Shown: one piece after another, positions 35,002 through 43,581 of the stretch
Layout of the letters: every line of letters starts with the position of its first letter
Numbering within the stretch: the first letter of the stretch is position 1
DNA from: Candidatus Poribacteria bacterium
GTDB lineage: Bacteria; Poribacteria; WGA-4E; WGA-3G
Direction: 5' to 3'
Assembly (NCBI GenBank): GCA_026706025.1
Contig: JAPOZO010000052.1
Coordinates: forward strand, 174,337 to 238,336
DNA length: 64,000 nucleotides
Translations under genes and position numbers: made by a program
The notes under the pieces: generated by a model
The model's database searches: none
What the model was told of the DNA's origin: nothing
The model's input: the letters and a program-made list of their open reading frames with translations, nothing else

Positions 35002-36054
35002 CTACACACCGATCAGGTGTTCAAGAATATAGAAATCCAAGCCTTCATAGTCTCGCGCTGCGATAAACTCCTGTTCAACTTTTTTATCATACGTCCGTAC
35101 TTTCTCAAGTAGGTTAAGGAAGGTTCTTCGGCTGCTCAATAGATGTTTGGTTGAGATGTCGCGCGGTTGTGTTCGCATGACTTTCACATCCAATCCAATG
35201 AATTCACCGTTTCTGCCGTATCCGTTCTCTTCAAGGACCCGGACTTGATTAAATGCCCGTCGCAAATTGACAGACCCGAACGCCTTATCCTGGTCGAATT
35301 TAAGTCCGTTCTGGTCGTTAAGGTGTACGCTCCAAAGTTTCTTATGATGCAGCGCGTATCCCATTTCGTCAGATGGTTCTAACCCTGCCAGAATAGCATG
35401 TGCGCTTTCAATTAATCCACCAACCCGTTCCGGCACATCGCTCGCATACGCCAACCCGATGGCGTGTCCAATCGTCGGAATATAGGCAATGTCCATCGGT
35501 TCATTCGGTTTCGGTTCAATCAGAATGCGGATTTCCGCGTCGTATTCAAGTAACGCGTTGATGGCATCCAGAATCTGGCCAACCGCGTCCGCAGACGATT
35601 TTGTTTCTCGGATATAGGTGCCTTCGCGGGCAAGCCACAACACAAGGTTTTTACACCCAATTTCATTGGCAATATCCACACACCGTTTTGAACGTTCCAG
35701 CGCGTACTTTCGCTCTTTGGCAGAATTCGACGTGTAAGCCCCGTCAATTGTCTGGGGCGATTCCCACAGACGCGGGGCAACCACTTCCGGTGTTAAACCG
35801 TGATCGTCCAATTGTTTTTTAACGGTTTTTGTCTGTGCTATTAATTGGGCATGGGTCTTTTCATCAATATCAGGTACAATGTCATCATCATGAAATTGAA
35901 TGCCAACGAAACCGAGATCGCGATAGAAACTAACCTTCTCATCAAAACTAAACGATTCCCGAACAGGGGGACCAAAAGGGTCTGTTCCCTCGTGTATGTT
36001 CCATGGACCGAAAGAGAAACAGTATTCTGTCACTCCTTCAAATGATTCGCGCAT
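35002..36054 (-). CDS. Xylose-isomerase-like sugar isomerase
   Basis: A 350-residue protein of the XylA-type TIM barrel. Signatures: FGPWNIHEGTDPFGPPVR at the start, VGIQFHDDDIVPD, LVLWLAREG, ILIEPKPNEPMDIAY (metal Glu and the lysine, as in the EPKPxEP motif of class I xylose isomerases), VHLNDQNGLKFDQDKAFGSVNLRRAF (Asp ligands) and FIGLDVKVMRTQPRD (last Asp). It is somewhat shorter than the usual 385-390 residues of XylA. The reaction is probably aldose-ketose isomerisation of xylose or glucose; a kinase for xylulose is encoded at 8170-9675. A divergent member, so substrate is not certain. Confidence 0.82.
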   Translation of the reverse strand: MRESFEGVTEYCFSFGPWNIHEGTDPFGPPVRESFSFDEKVSFYRDLGFVGIQFHDDDIVPDIDEKTHAQLIAQTKTVKKQLDDHGLTPEVVAPRLWESPQTIDGAYTSNSAKERKYALERSKRCVDIANEIGCKNLVLWLAREGTYIRETKSSADAVGQILDAINALLEYDAEIRILIEPKPNEPMDIAYIPTIGHAIGLAYASDVPERVGGLIESAHAILAGLEPSDEMGYALHHKKLWSVHLNDQNGLKFDQDKAFGSVNLRRAFNQVRVLEENGYGRNGEFIGLDVKVMRTQPRDISTKHLLSSRRTFLNLLEKVRTYDKKVEQEFIAARDYEGLDFYILEHLIGV

Positions 36055-36157
36055 CTACTTTCTCCTATACGCAGCATTCGCTCTACCTTTTCATTTTATG
36101 GTAATCACTTTGAATAATAAAACGCTCCTATAAGGGTAAAGGGTACGAAAAAACTGC

Positions 36158-36187
36158 TTGACTTTTCTAATAAGTATAAAGTATTAT
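36158..36187 (+). promoter_or_regulatory. Sigma70-like promoter of the DUF4097-CBM9-barrel gene
   Basis: TTGACT (36158-36163), 18-bp spacer, TATTAT (36182-36187). The start at 36286 is about 100 bp further on. The -10 matches 5 of 6 in an AT-rich region, so confidence is moderate. Confidence 0.45.
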
Positions 36188-36285
36188 TTAAAATATGTCA
36201 AGCAATTCCGTAGATATAGTCTTCAATCCGATGTTGCAATGCCACGCATTCCGAATTAAAACGAATTTTCCTGAAAATATTACCC

Positions 36286-39200
36286 ATGTATCGTACAATC
36301 CTATCGCCTTTATATCTATTTTTTTGTTTTATGTGCGTCCTGAACTTATTTGTCTTACCCGCAGGCGCGGGGGATCCCGAAAAGGCATCCGATGAATCTA
36401 TTCCGACGCAAGAACAAACTTCAATATTAGCGGCAACGTCTGTAGAAAACTTCAGTTTTGAAGATATTTACCAAATAGAACTCAATTTAGACATACCAGC
36501 GGACATTGAAATGATTGCCGCGGAGGGCGAAGGCATCAGCGTCACCCTTGAAAAACAGACACAAGCCACAAAAACAGCACATGATGTGCTAATTCGGAAC
36601 TATTTGGAGAACATCTCCTTAATAGGAACACAGAACAGCGGTATACTGCAGTTGCAGATAAAGTTGCCAGAAATGGATACGACTGACGAAAAACCTAACC
36701 CGTTTCCCAGTATCAGGGATCTGCACACCACGCTCCAAGGACAACTCCAGTTGAAATGTACGATTAAAACGCCTGCAGATGTTTCTGTTAAAGTCCAAGC
36801 AAAGACAGGAGATATACACCTCAAACATATCCGAGGCAAGATAAAAATTGCGGCAGAAACAGGGAACGTCCAGTTAGATGAGACCTTGGGTACCTACAAT
36901 GTCACGCTAAAAAAGGGACGCATTGATGGGAAAATTTTGCTAACGCAAGGGCAGAATAAACTGGAGACACAAGACGGCTCAATCGTTTTGACTATACTTG
37001 ACCCTGTTGCGGCACCGATGGATGTGACTGCCCAAGGGGGCAATATCCGATTAGATTTACCTAAAAATTATGCTGTTGATGTTGAACTTGAGAGCGAAAA
37101 GCAGCAGATTGTTATCAACCTTCCTGCCCAAATTGATGATGAGACATCGCTAACGCTTATCAACGGTGGGGGGCCCCTATTTCGTTTAAAAGCGACCCAT
37201 GCAATTTCGCTGCTATCAAGTTCACCGAATGACGAAGATACACCCGTGGATACTGTGTCGGATCCGTTTGAAGACTCTACCCAACCTGTACCGGAGATAG
37301 CACAACCCCCCGTCGTTGATGGCAATTTATTTGAGACAGTGTGGCAGAAGGCAGCGGCACTTTCACCGTTTCAGAACGCAGATGGTGCTGGTGAACCACA
37401 GAATCCTACTGAAACGCTTCTGATGTGGGACGCTGAGAATCTATATATCGGCGTAAAAGCCTACGTCGCTGAATCGCAGCTTCCGCATATCTCACAGACA
37501 CAGCTTGATTCGCCTATTTGGGAAGACGAGTGTATTGAAATCTTGATTGATTCCAACCTTCAAACCGACATTTACTACCACTTTGTTATCAACCCGATTG
37601 GCGCGTTCTTTGATCAGAAAGTTAACGTCCCAGGTGCCCCTAATTTCCAATTTGCCCCCCACGATGTCCAACTTACTTTGGATCGGAAGACTTTGCAGAC
37701 AGCGTTTGATGCCGATAGCAAATGGAATTCAGATGCAAAAGTCGCCACCCAAATTAACACCACCTTTTGGAGCATTGAAGTTGCGCTCCCGCGTGAAATA
37801 TTGGAAAAACCTTCTAAATCAGACTTGAAAAACAAACCTGCCTTTGAAAACAGATGGTTTTTTAACATCCACCGTAAAGCATACAGCAACGCCGGAAATA
37901 TGGAAGACCTTGTACCTACCACACAGAGAGAATATAGCTATTGGCTACCAACTTATGATAGCGAACATCCCTGGTGGTCCCACGCACCGCATCAGTATAT
38001 GGGCATACTTTCTGAACGCTCTGCACCAGCGATGGGTGTATTGGACTTTGTAAAGGCACCACTGACTTCCTTAGAAACCTTCGCATCCGAGGAGAAATTT
38101 CGGATTACAGCAATCGAAATTGAAGGTAATACTTCAATTCCAACTGCGATTATCCAGCATCATCTTCCTATTCAGCCTGAGGATATTATCACAGGTTCGC
38201 AGCTTTCATGGCTAATAGCGGAATTGCGAGATCATGACTGGTTTCAGGACGCACGTTTGGAGACAAGACAAGCGCATCTCACACCTGGAGAACCCGGGGT
38301 TTTTCCAGCTGTCAGTGTGCATATCCAAGTTACAGAAGCCCCTGTAGGACTTGCCCGATTGGTTAGGATTGACGGAAATAGAAGTTTTCCGACCCATTTC
38401 ATCCAGGAATGGTTTCAGTTGAAACCCGGCTACGTTGCTGTCGAAGCCGCGAGACGCAAACAGCAGCTAATCGCCGATTTCTATTCAAACCGTGGATATG
38501 AATTCGCAACCGTTACACATCAATTAGCTAACGATGCCCTTGAATTCACTATTAACGAAGGCACGTTACACGAAATTCGTTTCACCGGAAACGCTCGTAT
38601 CTCGCGGGCAGAACTGCTGTCGGCTCTTAACCTAAAGACTGAAGACATTGGTGAAAAACAAAGTTCACAAACACCCGATATTTACCGCCATACCCTTGCC
38701 CAGTCAAAGATTAACCGCATGGTCAAGGAACTCCGCGAAAACAGTGAGCACTTTAAATCTGTCCGAGATTGGCGTGTCCAACGCGAGGGTGGCAAAAATA
38801 TCATGATTATTGAGATTGAAGAACAACCCTTCGCTCAACCCGGAGGCTTTCCAATTCTTCAATTCAATCGTGTTCACGGGCTGATGCTCGGAGCAGGTGG
38901 AACACTCGCAACTCGCCTGACAGGCAAAGAGCAGGTCTTCGGGTCAGTCAGTTATGGATTTTCAAGCAAAATATGGAACTATCACGCCGGTATCGAAAAA
39001 GGGTTCTTCAAGAGACAACCCCTTAAATTTGGCGCGAGTTTCTATAAACTCACTGATGTCAGTTCTAATACCTACTTAAATCAGGGTGATGCTACCTTGG
39101 GCGCCGCCTATTACGGTCTCGCCTTTCAAGATTATTATGAACGTTGGGGAACCCAAGGATGGATAATCTACGCGCCCACTGAATGGAGTTTTCTTAGGCT

Positions 39201-39963
39201 GGAATTCACAGGAGAAAAACACGATAACCTCTCCAAATCAACGGATTGGAGCTACTTAAACCGGAACCAAATCAAGCGTGGTAATTCTCGGATTGATCGT
39301 GGACAATTGAGAAACCTCTCTCTCGTTTTTGCATTTGATACCCGGGACCATAGATCAGCAGTCACACGAGATTTCCACACGCTGTTTTTTGCCAATGAAC
39401 GAACTCGGCGCGGGTGGCGTGCACAGTTCGCGGTCGAAATGACAGGGCAACGTTTCGGCGGTGATTACAACTTCAATTTCTACCGATTTGAAATAGCACG
39501 CTATACACCGCTGATCGGTCCACATAACCTGAACGTTCGGATTGCGGGTGATTTTTCCGATGACCCCTTGCCCAGGCAACGCCTTCTTCACCTTGGAGGC
39601 GGTTCCACCCTGCGTGGTTATCATTTCAACAGGTACGCTGGAGATAATCGCCTTCTGCTGAATCTTGAGTATAGATTCATCAAAGAGACAATCCGTAGAG
39701 ATCCTGATGTCACACTTGGATGGACACTCAGCTGCTTCTTGGACGCAGGCAGCATTTGGTGGCACAATGACGCACCTTTTTCCAATTTTGAGACTTTCAC
39801 AGAACGGATTAAAACCGCAATTGGTGTTGGATGTTCCGTTTTCATAGACCCGTTTGGCACCATGGCACCGTGGAGCGTCGCTATTGAAGTTGCAGAACCA
39901 CTCGATTCGTCTTTTTCGTTAAGAAATCCGGGAGTTATTTTACGCTTGGACCGTATCTTTTAG
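36286..39963 (+). CDS. Outer-membrane fusion: DUF4097, CBM9-like, POTRA and Omp85 barrel
   Basis: A 1225-residue protein with a signal peptide (residues about 8-30). Residues 45-320 resemble DUF4097 (KTGDIHLKHIRGKIKIAAETG, later INGGGPLFRLKATHAISLL), the same family as the genes at 50306 and 51437. Residues about 338-545 look like a CBM9/DOMON sandwich (PVVDGNLFETVWQKAA, NLYIGVKAYV, WEDECIEILIDS). Residues 604-850 contain about three POTRA units (ITAIEIEGNTSIPT, LVRIDGNRSFPTHFIQ, EIRFTGNARISRAELL). The remainder to VILRLDRIF is an Omp85/BamA barrel ending in phenylalanine. It sits in the outer membrane and may combine glycan binding with protein insertion or export. I know of no usual BamA with this front end. 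Confidence 0.85.
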   Translation: MYRTILSPLYLFFCFMCVLNLFVLPAGAGDPEKASDESIPTQEQTSILAATSVENFSFEDIYQIELNLDIPADIEMIAAEGEGISVTLEKQTQATKTAHDVLIRNYLENISLIGTQNSGILQLQIKLPEMDTTDEKPNPFPSIRDLHTTLQGQLQLKCTIKTPADVSVKVQAKTGDIHLKHIRGKIKIAAETGNVQLDETLGTYNVTLKKGRIDGKILLTQGQNKLETQDGSIVLTILDPVAAPMDVTAQGGNIRLDLPKNYAVDVELESEKQQIVINLPAQIDDETSLTLINGGGPLFRLKATHAISLLSSSPNDEDTPVDTVSDPFEDSTQPVPEIAQPPVVDGNLFETVWQKAAALSPFQNADGAGEPQNPTETLLMWDAENLYIGVKAYVAESQLPHISQTQLDSPIWEDECIEILIDSNLQTDIYYHFVINPIGAFFDQKVNVPGAPNFQFAPHDVQLTLDRKTLQTAFDADSKWNSDAKVATQINTTFWSIEVALPREILEKPSKSDLKNKPAFENRWFFNIHRKAYSNAGNMEDLVPTTQREYSYWLPTYDSEHPWWSHAPHQYMGILSERSAPAMGVLDFVKAPLTSLETFASEEKFRITAIEIEGNTSIPTAIIQHHLPIQPEDIITGSQLSWLIAELRDHDWFQDARLETRQAHLTPGEPGVFPAVSVHIQVTEAPVGLARLVRIDGNRSFPTHFIQEWFQLKPGYVAVEAARRKQQLIADFYSNRGYEFATVTHQLANDALEFTINEGTLHEIRFTGNARISRAELLSALNLKTEDIGEKQSSQTPDIYRHTLAQSKINRMVKELRENSEHFKSVRDWRVQREGGKNIMIIEIEEQPFAQPGGFPILQFNRVHGLMLGAGGTLATRLTGKEQVFGSVSYGFSSKIWNYHAGIEKGFFKRQPLKFGASFYKLTDVSSNTYLNQGDATLGAAYYGLAFQDYYERWGTQGWIIYAPTEWSFLRLEFTGEKHDNLSKSTDWSYLNRNQIKRGNSRIDRGQLRNLSLVFAFDTRDHRSAVTRDFHTLFFANERTRRGWRAQFAVEMTGQRFGGDYNFNFYRFEIARYTPLIGPHNLNVRIAGDFSDDPLPRQRLLHLGGGSTLRGYHFNRYAGDNRLLLNLEYRFIKETIRRDPDVTLGWTLSCFLDAGSIWWHNDAPFSNFETFTERIKTAIGVGCSVFIDPFGTMAPWSVAIEVAEPLDSSFSLRNPGVILRLDRIF

Positions 39964-40010
39964 GAGAATAGTTGTCGGTTACCGGTTATCAGTAAAGAAG
40001 TTGCCAGTGT

Positions 40011-40064
40011 CCAGTTACCAGTTGCCAGAAAGGACACATCTGGTAACTGGCAACTGGTAACTGG
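40011..40064. repeat. Long perfect hairpin of CAGTTACC-type repeats
   Basis: CCAGTTACCAGTTGCCAG (40011-40028) pairs perfectly with CTGGCAACTGGTAACTGG (40047-40064): an 18-bp stem with an 18-nt loop. The flanks carry further GTTATCAGT-like units (39972-39993 and 40065-40080). It lies in the 146-bp gap between the barrel gene and ygfZ. Confidence 0.65.
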
Positions 40065-40109
40065 TAACCACTGAAAACCGTACTCTCACTGCGAGGCAAA
40101 CTGATATCT

Positions 40110-41222
40110 ATGAAAACAACATCACTTTATTACATTCATGAGCAGCTCGGCGCGACTTTTGCAGAAAAGCATCAAGGTTGGAATATTGCTGTCCAGTTCA
40201 CCGATGCTGTTTCCGAACATCACGCCGTACGAAATAGTGTCGGTATTGTTGATCTATCTTACCGAAACAGGCATCAATTAACTGGTGATGATCGCGCTAA
40301 ATTTCTACACCGCATCATCTCCAATGATATTGAAGGGCTTTCAGCAGGACAAGGCACATACGCCACGCTCTTAACCCACCGCGGCAAAATCATCGCCGAT
40401 TTAAATATCTATGTCCTTGAAGACGCAATCATTATTGACACCGCCCCTGAGACCGCAGAAAATCTCTTCGGTGAATTAGACAAGTACATCATCGCTGATG
40501 ATGTTGAACTCTCTGATTTAACCGCTGAAACTGGCGCGATTGCTGTCCACGGTCCTAAATCGTCCGAACTTGTGCAATCTGTCCTGGGCGTGAGCGATGT
40601 CGCTGCTTTGCCAGAACGCCACAACTGTGTTCGTGAAGTAGATGAACGTTTTAAACACCCGATCATCAGTGTAAGGACAGATACTACTGGCGAAGTCGGC
40701 TACATGCTTCATACCACTGCCGAGGCGTTGGCATCACTTTGGGAAGCGTTGATGACTGAAGGATCACAATTTAACGTGCAACCTATCGGCTGGAATGCGC
40801 TTGAGTCACTGCGAATTGAGGCGGGTATCCCCAGATATGGAACAGAATTAACCGATGCTGTTATCCCTCTCGAAGCGGAATTAGAACACGCCATCGACTT
40901 TGAGAAGGGATGTTATATCGGACAAGAGATTGTCGCACGGATGAAATATCGGGGACATCCGAATCGCCTGCTACGTGGTATTGAAATCGACGACAACCCA
41001 ATAGCCGAAGATGGCTGCGAACTTCGCCCAGGGGCGCGGGTCTTCAACAGCGAAAAAGAGGTCGGTTGGATTACGAGTACGACTTTCGCGCCAACACTCG
41101 GAAAACAAATCGCCTTGGGGTACGTTCGGATCGCGGTTACGGAAGCAGGCAGTCGTGTTCAGATTGAGACATCAAATGGGCAAGTTGATGCTACAGTCGT
41201 ACAACTGCCCTTCTCGGCATAA
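40110..41222 (+). CDS. ygfZ: YgfZ/GcvT-family aminomethyltransferase-like protein
   Basis: A 370-residue protein with the GcvT fold. RNSVGIVDLSYRNRHQLTGDDRAKFLHRIISNDI is typical. The YgfZ signature K-G-C-Y-x-G-Q-E is present in FEKGCYIGQEIVARMKYRG. YgfZ is a folate-dependent protein that helps maintain iron-sulfur enzymes; GcvT is its glycine-cleavage relative. No gcvH or gcvP is near, which supports YgfZ. It precedes a gap with a CRP-like palindrome. Confidence 0.88.
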   Translation: MKTTSLYYIHEQLGATFAEKHQGWNIAVQFTDAVSEHHAVRNSVGIVDLSYRNRHQLTGDDRAKFLHRIISNDIEGLSAGQGTYATLLTHRGKIIADLNIYVLEDAIIIDTAPETAENLFGELDKYIIADDVELSDLTAETGAIAVHGPKSSELVQSVLGVSDVAALPERHNCVREVDERFKHPIISVRTDTTGEVGYMLHTTAEALASLWEALMTEGSQFNVQPIGWNALESLRIEAGIPRYGTELTDAVIPLEAELEHAIDFEKGCYIGQEIVARMKYRGHPNRLLRGIEIDDNPIAEDGCELRPGARVFNSEKEVGWITSTTFAPTLGKQIALGYVRIAVTEAGSRVQIETSNGQVDATVVQLPFSA

Positions 41223-41240
41223 CACGCAAGCCGAAAAAAT

Positions 41241-41262
41241 TATTGTGTAACGTATCACAATA
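41241..41262 (+). promoter_or_regulatory. CRP/FNR-like palindromic operator
   Basis: TATTGTG (41241-41247), 8-bp spacer TAACGTAT, CACAATA (41256-41262): perfect 7-bp arms. Within it TGTGT-N6-TCACA matches the CRP consensus TGTGA-N6-TCACA in 9 of 10 bases. Its centre (41251.5) lies about 42 bp upstream of the start site expected for the -10 at 41282, the class II activator position. No good -35 is present. Confidence 0.55.
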
Positions 41263-41281
41263 AAGTTCTATCAGCGCGCTG

Positions 41282-41287
41282 TATAAT
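41282..41287 (+). promoter_or_regulatory. -10 element of the TRAP-gene promoter
   Basis: TATAAT lies in GTATAATGTC with no -35 at 16-18 bp upstream, as expected for an activator-dependent promoter. The predicted transcript would begin near 41293, about 55 nt before the leader ORF. Confidence 0.5.
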
Positions 41288-41348
41288 GTCAATTTTCAGG
41301 TTTTGCTCTATAAGCGCGCAGGCAAAACTGTGGAGGAGGAATTTTATA

Positions 41349-41444
41349 ATGGAACATTCCACTTTTCCTTTACCATTAAACCAAAAGTTGTGGATAAATG
41401 CCACTCACAACTCAACCATAAGGGATATTCATCATGATACATAA
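41349..41444 (+). CDS. Short leader ORF upstream of TatT (31 residues)
   Basis: ATG 41349 follows the strong ribosome site GGAGGAGGAATT. It encodes 31 residues starting MEHSTFPLPLNQKLW and ends at TAA 41442-41444, overlapping the start codon of the TatT gene (41434). The overlap suggests translational coupling or a regulatory leader peptide. It is short and has no recognisable domain, so it might be a chance frame, although the strong Shine-Dalgarno sequence is notable because the TatT start itself has no comparable site. Confidence 0.5.
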   Translation: MEHSTFPLPLNQKLWINATHNSTIRDIHHDT

Positions 41445-42342
41445 ATATTTTAGAATCCAAACGTTGTTGTTGCTGCTCTTACCCATATTTTTAGGTGGCT
41501 GTGGTCTTGCCAAGCTATCCAGGATTCAAAAAGAGGGCAATTTAGTTGTCGTAGAATCCACTCTCGCCAAAAATCTCGGAACCCTTGAGCGTTTGGCTAA
41601 GACTGGGAATACCGGACTCATTGTCAAGACCGCACGCGCACATTCATCTTACAGCGGTTTTTTGGAAGATAAGATGGAAGAAGCAGAAATCGCTGGAGAT
41701 TCCGAAACAGCAGCTGAAATGCGTTCACAAGCAATTGCACACTATGTCCGGGCTGAAGAATACGCCTTTAAGGCACTCTCGAAATCCGATAAAACCTTTG
41801 AGCAACCCAGAACTGTTGAAATCCCCGTATTTGAAAAGGCACTCCAGAAACTGAAGGAAAAACAGGTTGAACCCCTCTTTTGGGCTGCTTACGCTATGGG
41901 ACGTGGGATCAGCCTACAGAAAGATGACCCGATGCAAGTTATTGACCTTGTTCGCGTCGAGTTAATGATGCGTCGTGTGCTTGAATTGGACGAAACCTTC
42001 TACTTCGGGAGTGCCCACCTTTTCTATGCTGTCTATTACGGTGACCGATCACCATCAATCGGCGGTGATCCAGAGAAAGCGAAGGAACACATTGAGCATG
42101 TCGATAAACTTAATGACGGCAAGTTCCTGATGAGCAAATTCTATCTCGCACGATACTATGCCTATCCTAAACAGGACGTGAAACTCTACAAGCAAGCGTT
42201 ACAAGAGGTCATTGATGCCCCGCAAGATATTTATCCGGGGGAAGAGGCTGCCACATCGCTCGCAAAATCGCGCGCCAAACGCTGGCTTGATCAAGCTGAT
42301 ATGCTTTTCGATCCAGACATAGAGGAAGGAGACTCTGAATGA
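41434..42342 (+). CDS. TRAP-associated lipoprotein TatT
   Basis: A 302-residue protein with lipoprotein signal (LLLLLLPIFLGGC, Cys at 23). It is helical and resembles TatT, the TPR-like partner of TRAP periplasmic binding proteins (SKSDKTFEQPRTVEIPVFEKAL, EPLFWAAYAMGRGI, VELMMRRVLELDETFYFGSAHLFYAVYYGDRSP, EHIEHVDKLNDGKFLMSKFYLARYYAYP). Trimeric TatT is known to bind the DctP-type protein in the periplasm. The stop overlaps the next gene start (ATGA). The ribosome site is weak, so translation may depend on the leader ORF. Confidence 0.85.
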   Translation: MIHKYFRIQTLLLLLLPIFLGGCGLAKLSRIQKEGNLVVVESTLAKNLGTLERLAKTGNTGLIVKTARAHSSYSGFLEDKMEEAEIAGDSETAAEMRSQAIAHYVRAEEYAFKALSKSDKTFEQPRTVEIPVFEKALQKLKEKQVEPLFWAAYAMGRGISLQKDDPMQVIDLVRVELMMRRVLELDETFYFGSAHLFYAVYYGDRSPSIGGDPEKAKEHIEHVDKLNDGKFLMSKFYLARYYAYPKQDVKLYKQALQEVIDAPQDIYPGEEAATSLAKSRAKRWLDQADMLFDPDIEEGDSE

Positions 42343-43385
42343 TGATAAAAATGAAGTCCACTTATAAAGCAAACACTGCTAAATTCGCATGCGTGTTTCT
42401 ATTGATTTTAGGAATGTTATGTTTACCAATAACGCATCTTGCAGCGGAATCCGTTAAGTTCGCGACGCTCGCACCGAAAGGTTCAACATGGATGAATAAT
42501 TTTGAGGCGATGGGAAAAGAAATTCGCTCCAAAACAGGTGGTGAACTCCAACTCCGTATCTATCCAAACGGTGTCCAAGGAGACGAACTTGATGTTATCC
42601 GTAAGATGCGAGCCGGGCTGCTTCACGCAGGTGCTATGACTGCCACTGGACTCGGTGAGATACAAGAAGAGGTCTTAATCTTTCAACTGCCTCGGCTGTT
42701 CAAAACCTACGAGGAGCTTGATTACGTTCGGGACTACCTCCGAGAAGATCTTGACAAGGCTTTTATGGATGCCGGGTATATCCTGCTCGGTATGGGGGAC
42801 ATCGGATACTATTATCTATTCAGCAATCAACCCATCCGCACTATCGCCGATCTTCAGTCCCCAAGCGTCAAGATGTGGGCGCGTCCGACGGACAAAATTG
42901 CCCTCACATTCTACAAAAACGCCGAGATCGCAACTGTACCGAGAGAAGTAACACAGGTCTTATCTTCGCTCTACTCGGGGCAGCTCAACACCTTAGCGGC
43001 GTCTCCTTATGTCACTGTCGCACTCCAATGGTATGATAAGTTCAAATACATGACGGACCTTCCTGTCAATGTTGGGGTTGGGGCAACAGTTATAACGAAG
43101 GAGAAATTTGATCAGCTGACCGCGGAACAGCAGCAGGTTTTACGTGAAACCGCCGACGCGTATCAGAGTGATCTCATTCAGAATATTCGCAAAGACAATG
43201 ACAGGGCACTTGAGGCACTCCAAAAGAAGGCGGGCATTCAGGTGGTTGAATTTGAGGGAGACTCGCGAGAAGCGTGGGACACCATCGCAGCGGAAACCCA
43301 CAACGCCCTCGTTGGTGAGATTTACTCCCAGGAATTCCTTGATAAGATTAACGCCCTCTTGGAAGCGTACCGAAAAAGCAAATAG
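42339..43385 (+). CDS. TRAP transporter substrate-binding protein (DctP family)
   Basis: A 348-residue DctP-family protein with a signal peptide (FACVFLLILGMLCLPITHLAAES). The mature part begins VKFATLAPKGSTWMNNFEAMGKEI, continues with LRIYPNGVQGDELDVIRKMRAGLLHAGAMT and the conserved KMWARPT region holding the ligand-binding arginine, and the C-terminal helix. It captures an organic acid, or a similar anion, in the periplasm. It is coupled to TatT by a 4-base overlap. No dctQ or dctM gene follows, so the membrane part must be encoded elsewhere. Confidence 0.9.
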   Translation: MMIKMKSTYKANTAKFACVFLLILGMLCLPITHLAAESVKFATLAPKGSTWMNNFEAMGKEIRSKTGGELQLRIYPNGVQGDELDVIRKMRAGLLHAGAMTATGLGEIQEEVLIFQLPRLFKTYEELDYVRDYLREDLDKAFMDAGYILLGMGDIGYYYLFSNQPIRTIADLQSPSVKMWARPTDKIALTFYKNAEIATVPREVTQVLSSLYSGQLNTLAASPYVTVALQWYDKFKYMTDLPVNVGVGATVITKEKFDQLTAEQQQVLRETADAYQSDLIQNIRKDNDRALEALQKKAGIQVVEFEGDSREAWDTIAAETHNALVGEIYSQEFLDKINALLEAYRKSK

Positions 43386-43423
43386 ATAGCACTGACGCAA
43401 TGCGTTAGCAACCTTTCTCAGAT

Positions 43424-43444
43424 GGCGCGCTCCCAAAGCGCGCC
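43424..43444. repeat. GGCGCGC palindrome after the TRAP genes
   Basis: GGCGCGC (43424-43430), loop TCCCAAA, GCGCGCC (43438-43444), 39 bp after the dctP stop. It may terminate the operon; a related CGCGGTTT palindrome lies at 14919. Confidence 0.5.
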
Positions 43445-43518
43445 TACCAAATTTGTCTAAGTCCTGTGATAATTCGATAACTGACAACGGAATGCCTCTG
43501 GTTGGACGTGAAATTCAT

Positions 43519-43547
43519 TTGTCTTTTTTCCGAGTGTGTGGTATTAT
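43519..43547 (+). promoter_or_regulatory. Sigma70-like promoter of the corrinoid module
   Basis: TTGTCT (43519-43524), 17-bp spacer, TATTAT (43542-43547), ahead of the GTG start at 43582. The -10 and the spacing are good; the -35 matches 4 of 6. Confidence 0.55.
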
Positions 43548-43581
43548 ATCCCTTTGAAGATTGAGGAGGGATTCAAAATTC

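Noticed and set aside
40110-41222. Glycine cleavage T protein (gcvT)
   Set aside because: The KGCYIGQE signature and absence of gcvH and gcvP neighbours favour YgfZ, although the fold is shared.
43386-43581. Cobalamin riboswitch upstream of the corrinoid module
   Set aside because: The gap is under 200 bp and shows a promoter and a short palindrome but no B12-box-like sequence.
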